From Providencia stuartii (lineage in GTDB: Bacteria > Pseudomonadota > Gammaproteobacteria > Enterobacterales > Enterobacteriaceae): 64,000 nucleotides of DNA. Location of the stretch: contig UGUC01000001.1 of the NCBI GenBank assembly GCA_900455155.1, positions 310,001-374,000 of the forward strand, read 5' to 3'. Below, piece after piece: positions 63,430 through 64,000 of this stretch (position 1 is the stretch's first letter; each line of letters starts with the position of its first letter). A model generated the notes under the pieces. That model made no database searches and had not been told where the DNA came from. It saw only the letters and a list, made by a program, of their open reading frames with translations. The translations under genes were made by a program, and so were the position numbers.

Positions 63430-64000
<571 letters not shown>

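Overview
The window looks like a chromosomal piece of a Providencia-type bacterium (Morganellaceae, Enterobacterales). GC is about 40%. Gene content follows the Escherichia coli 75-76 min region (prlC-rsmJ, uspA-uspB-pitA-yhiN, ryhB-pirin-pckA-hslO-hslR-igaA-nudE-mrcA-hofMNOQ-aroKB-damX-dam-rpe-gph-trpS), and ERIC elements of the Providencia/Photorhabdus type are present. Species cannot be fixed by eye.

Region 1 (1-17.5 kb) is accessory DNA with many gene remains: a TetR regulator cut by the window edge, a LysR 3' scrap, a fimA/fimH-like chimera, an IS256-type transposase remnant, an integrase scrap and a DUF932 plasmid-gene scrap. Between them lie intact blocks: a GC-richer SDR/MFS/winged-helix-ATPase block (5.2-10.1 kb), and a catabolic unit of an RpiR regulator, a MalX-like PTS EIIBC and an aspartase/fumarase-superfamily lyase (13.3-17.5 kb).

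Region 2 (17.5-25.4 kb) is an island next to tRNA-Sec (selC). A P4-type integrase gene, broken by stop codons, lies beside selC; a degenerate second integrase tail lies at 17.6 kb. Between them are an IS256-family element and an AAA ATPase + subtilisin-like protease pair that matches the IetAS defence/addiction system.

Region 3 (25.6-39.5 kb) is prlC-rsmJ-gdhA, split by a 9.1-kb insertion. The insertion is flanked by two 536-bp, ~99% identical direct copies of the rsmJ 3' end, terminator and gdhA 3' end. It carries aldolase, GlpP-type antiterminator, FGGY kinase, SDR, D-2-hydroxyacid dehydrogenase and GatC-like PTS IIC genes, followed by a helicase remnant, a second LysR scrap and a dead serine-hydrolase gene. 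A strong hairpin terminator sits just ahead of the first gene, suggesting antitermination control.

Region 4 (39.5-64 kb) is conserved core: stress, phosphate, RyhB sRNA with a Fur box, gluconeogenesis, redox chaperone, cell wall synthesis, Hof DNA-uptake genes, aromatic biosynthesis, Dam methylation and the start of trpS.

Important caveat: about 25 genes-breaking frameshifts are visible, almost all of them one extra base, mostly in a short homopolymer, including in core genes (mrcA, pitA, gdhA, rsmJ). This looks like uncorrected insertion-type sequencing error. I therefore report many split reading frames as single genes and say where the shift lies; genes with stop codons, deletions or chimeric joins are kept as pseudogenes.
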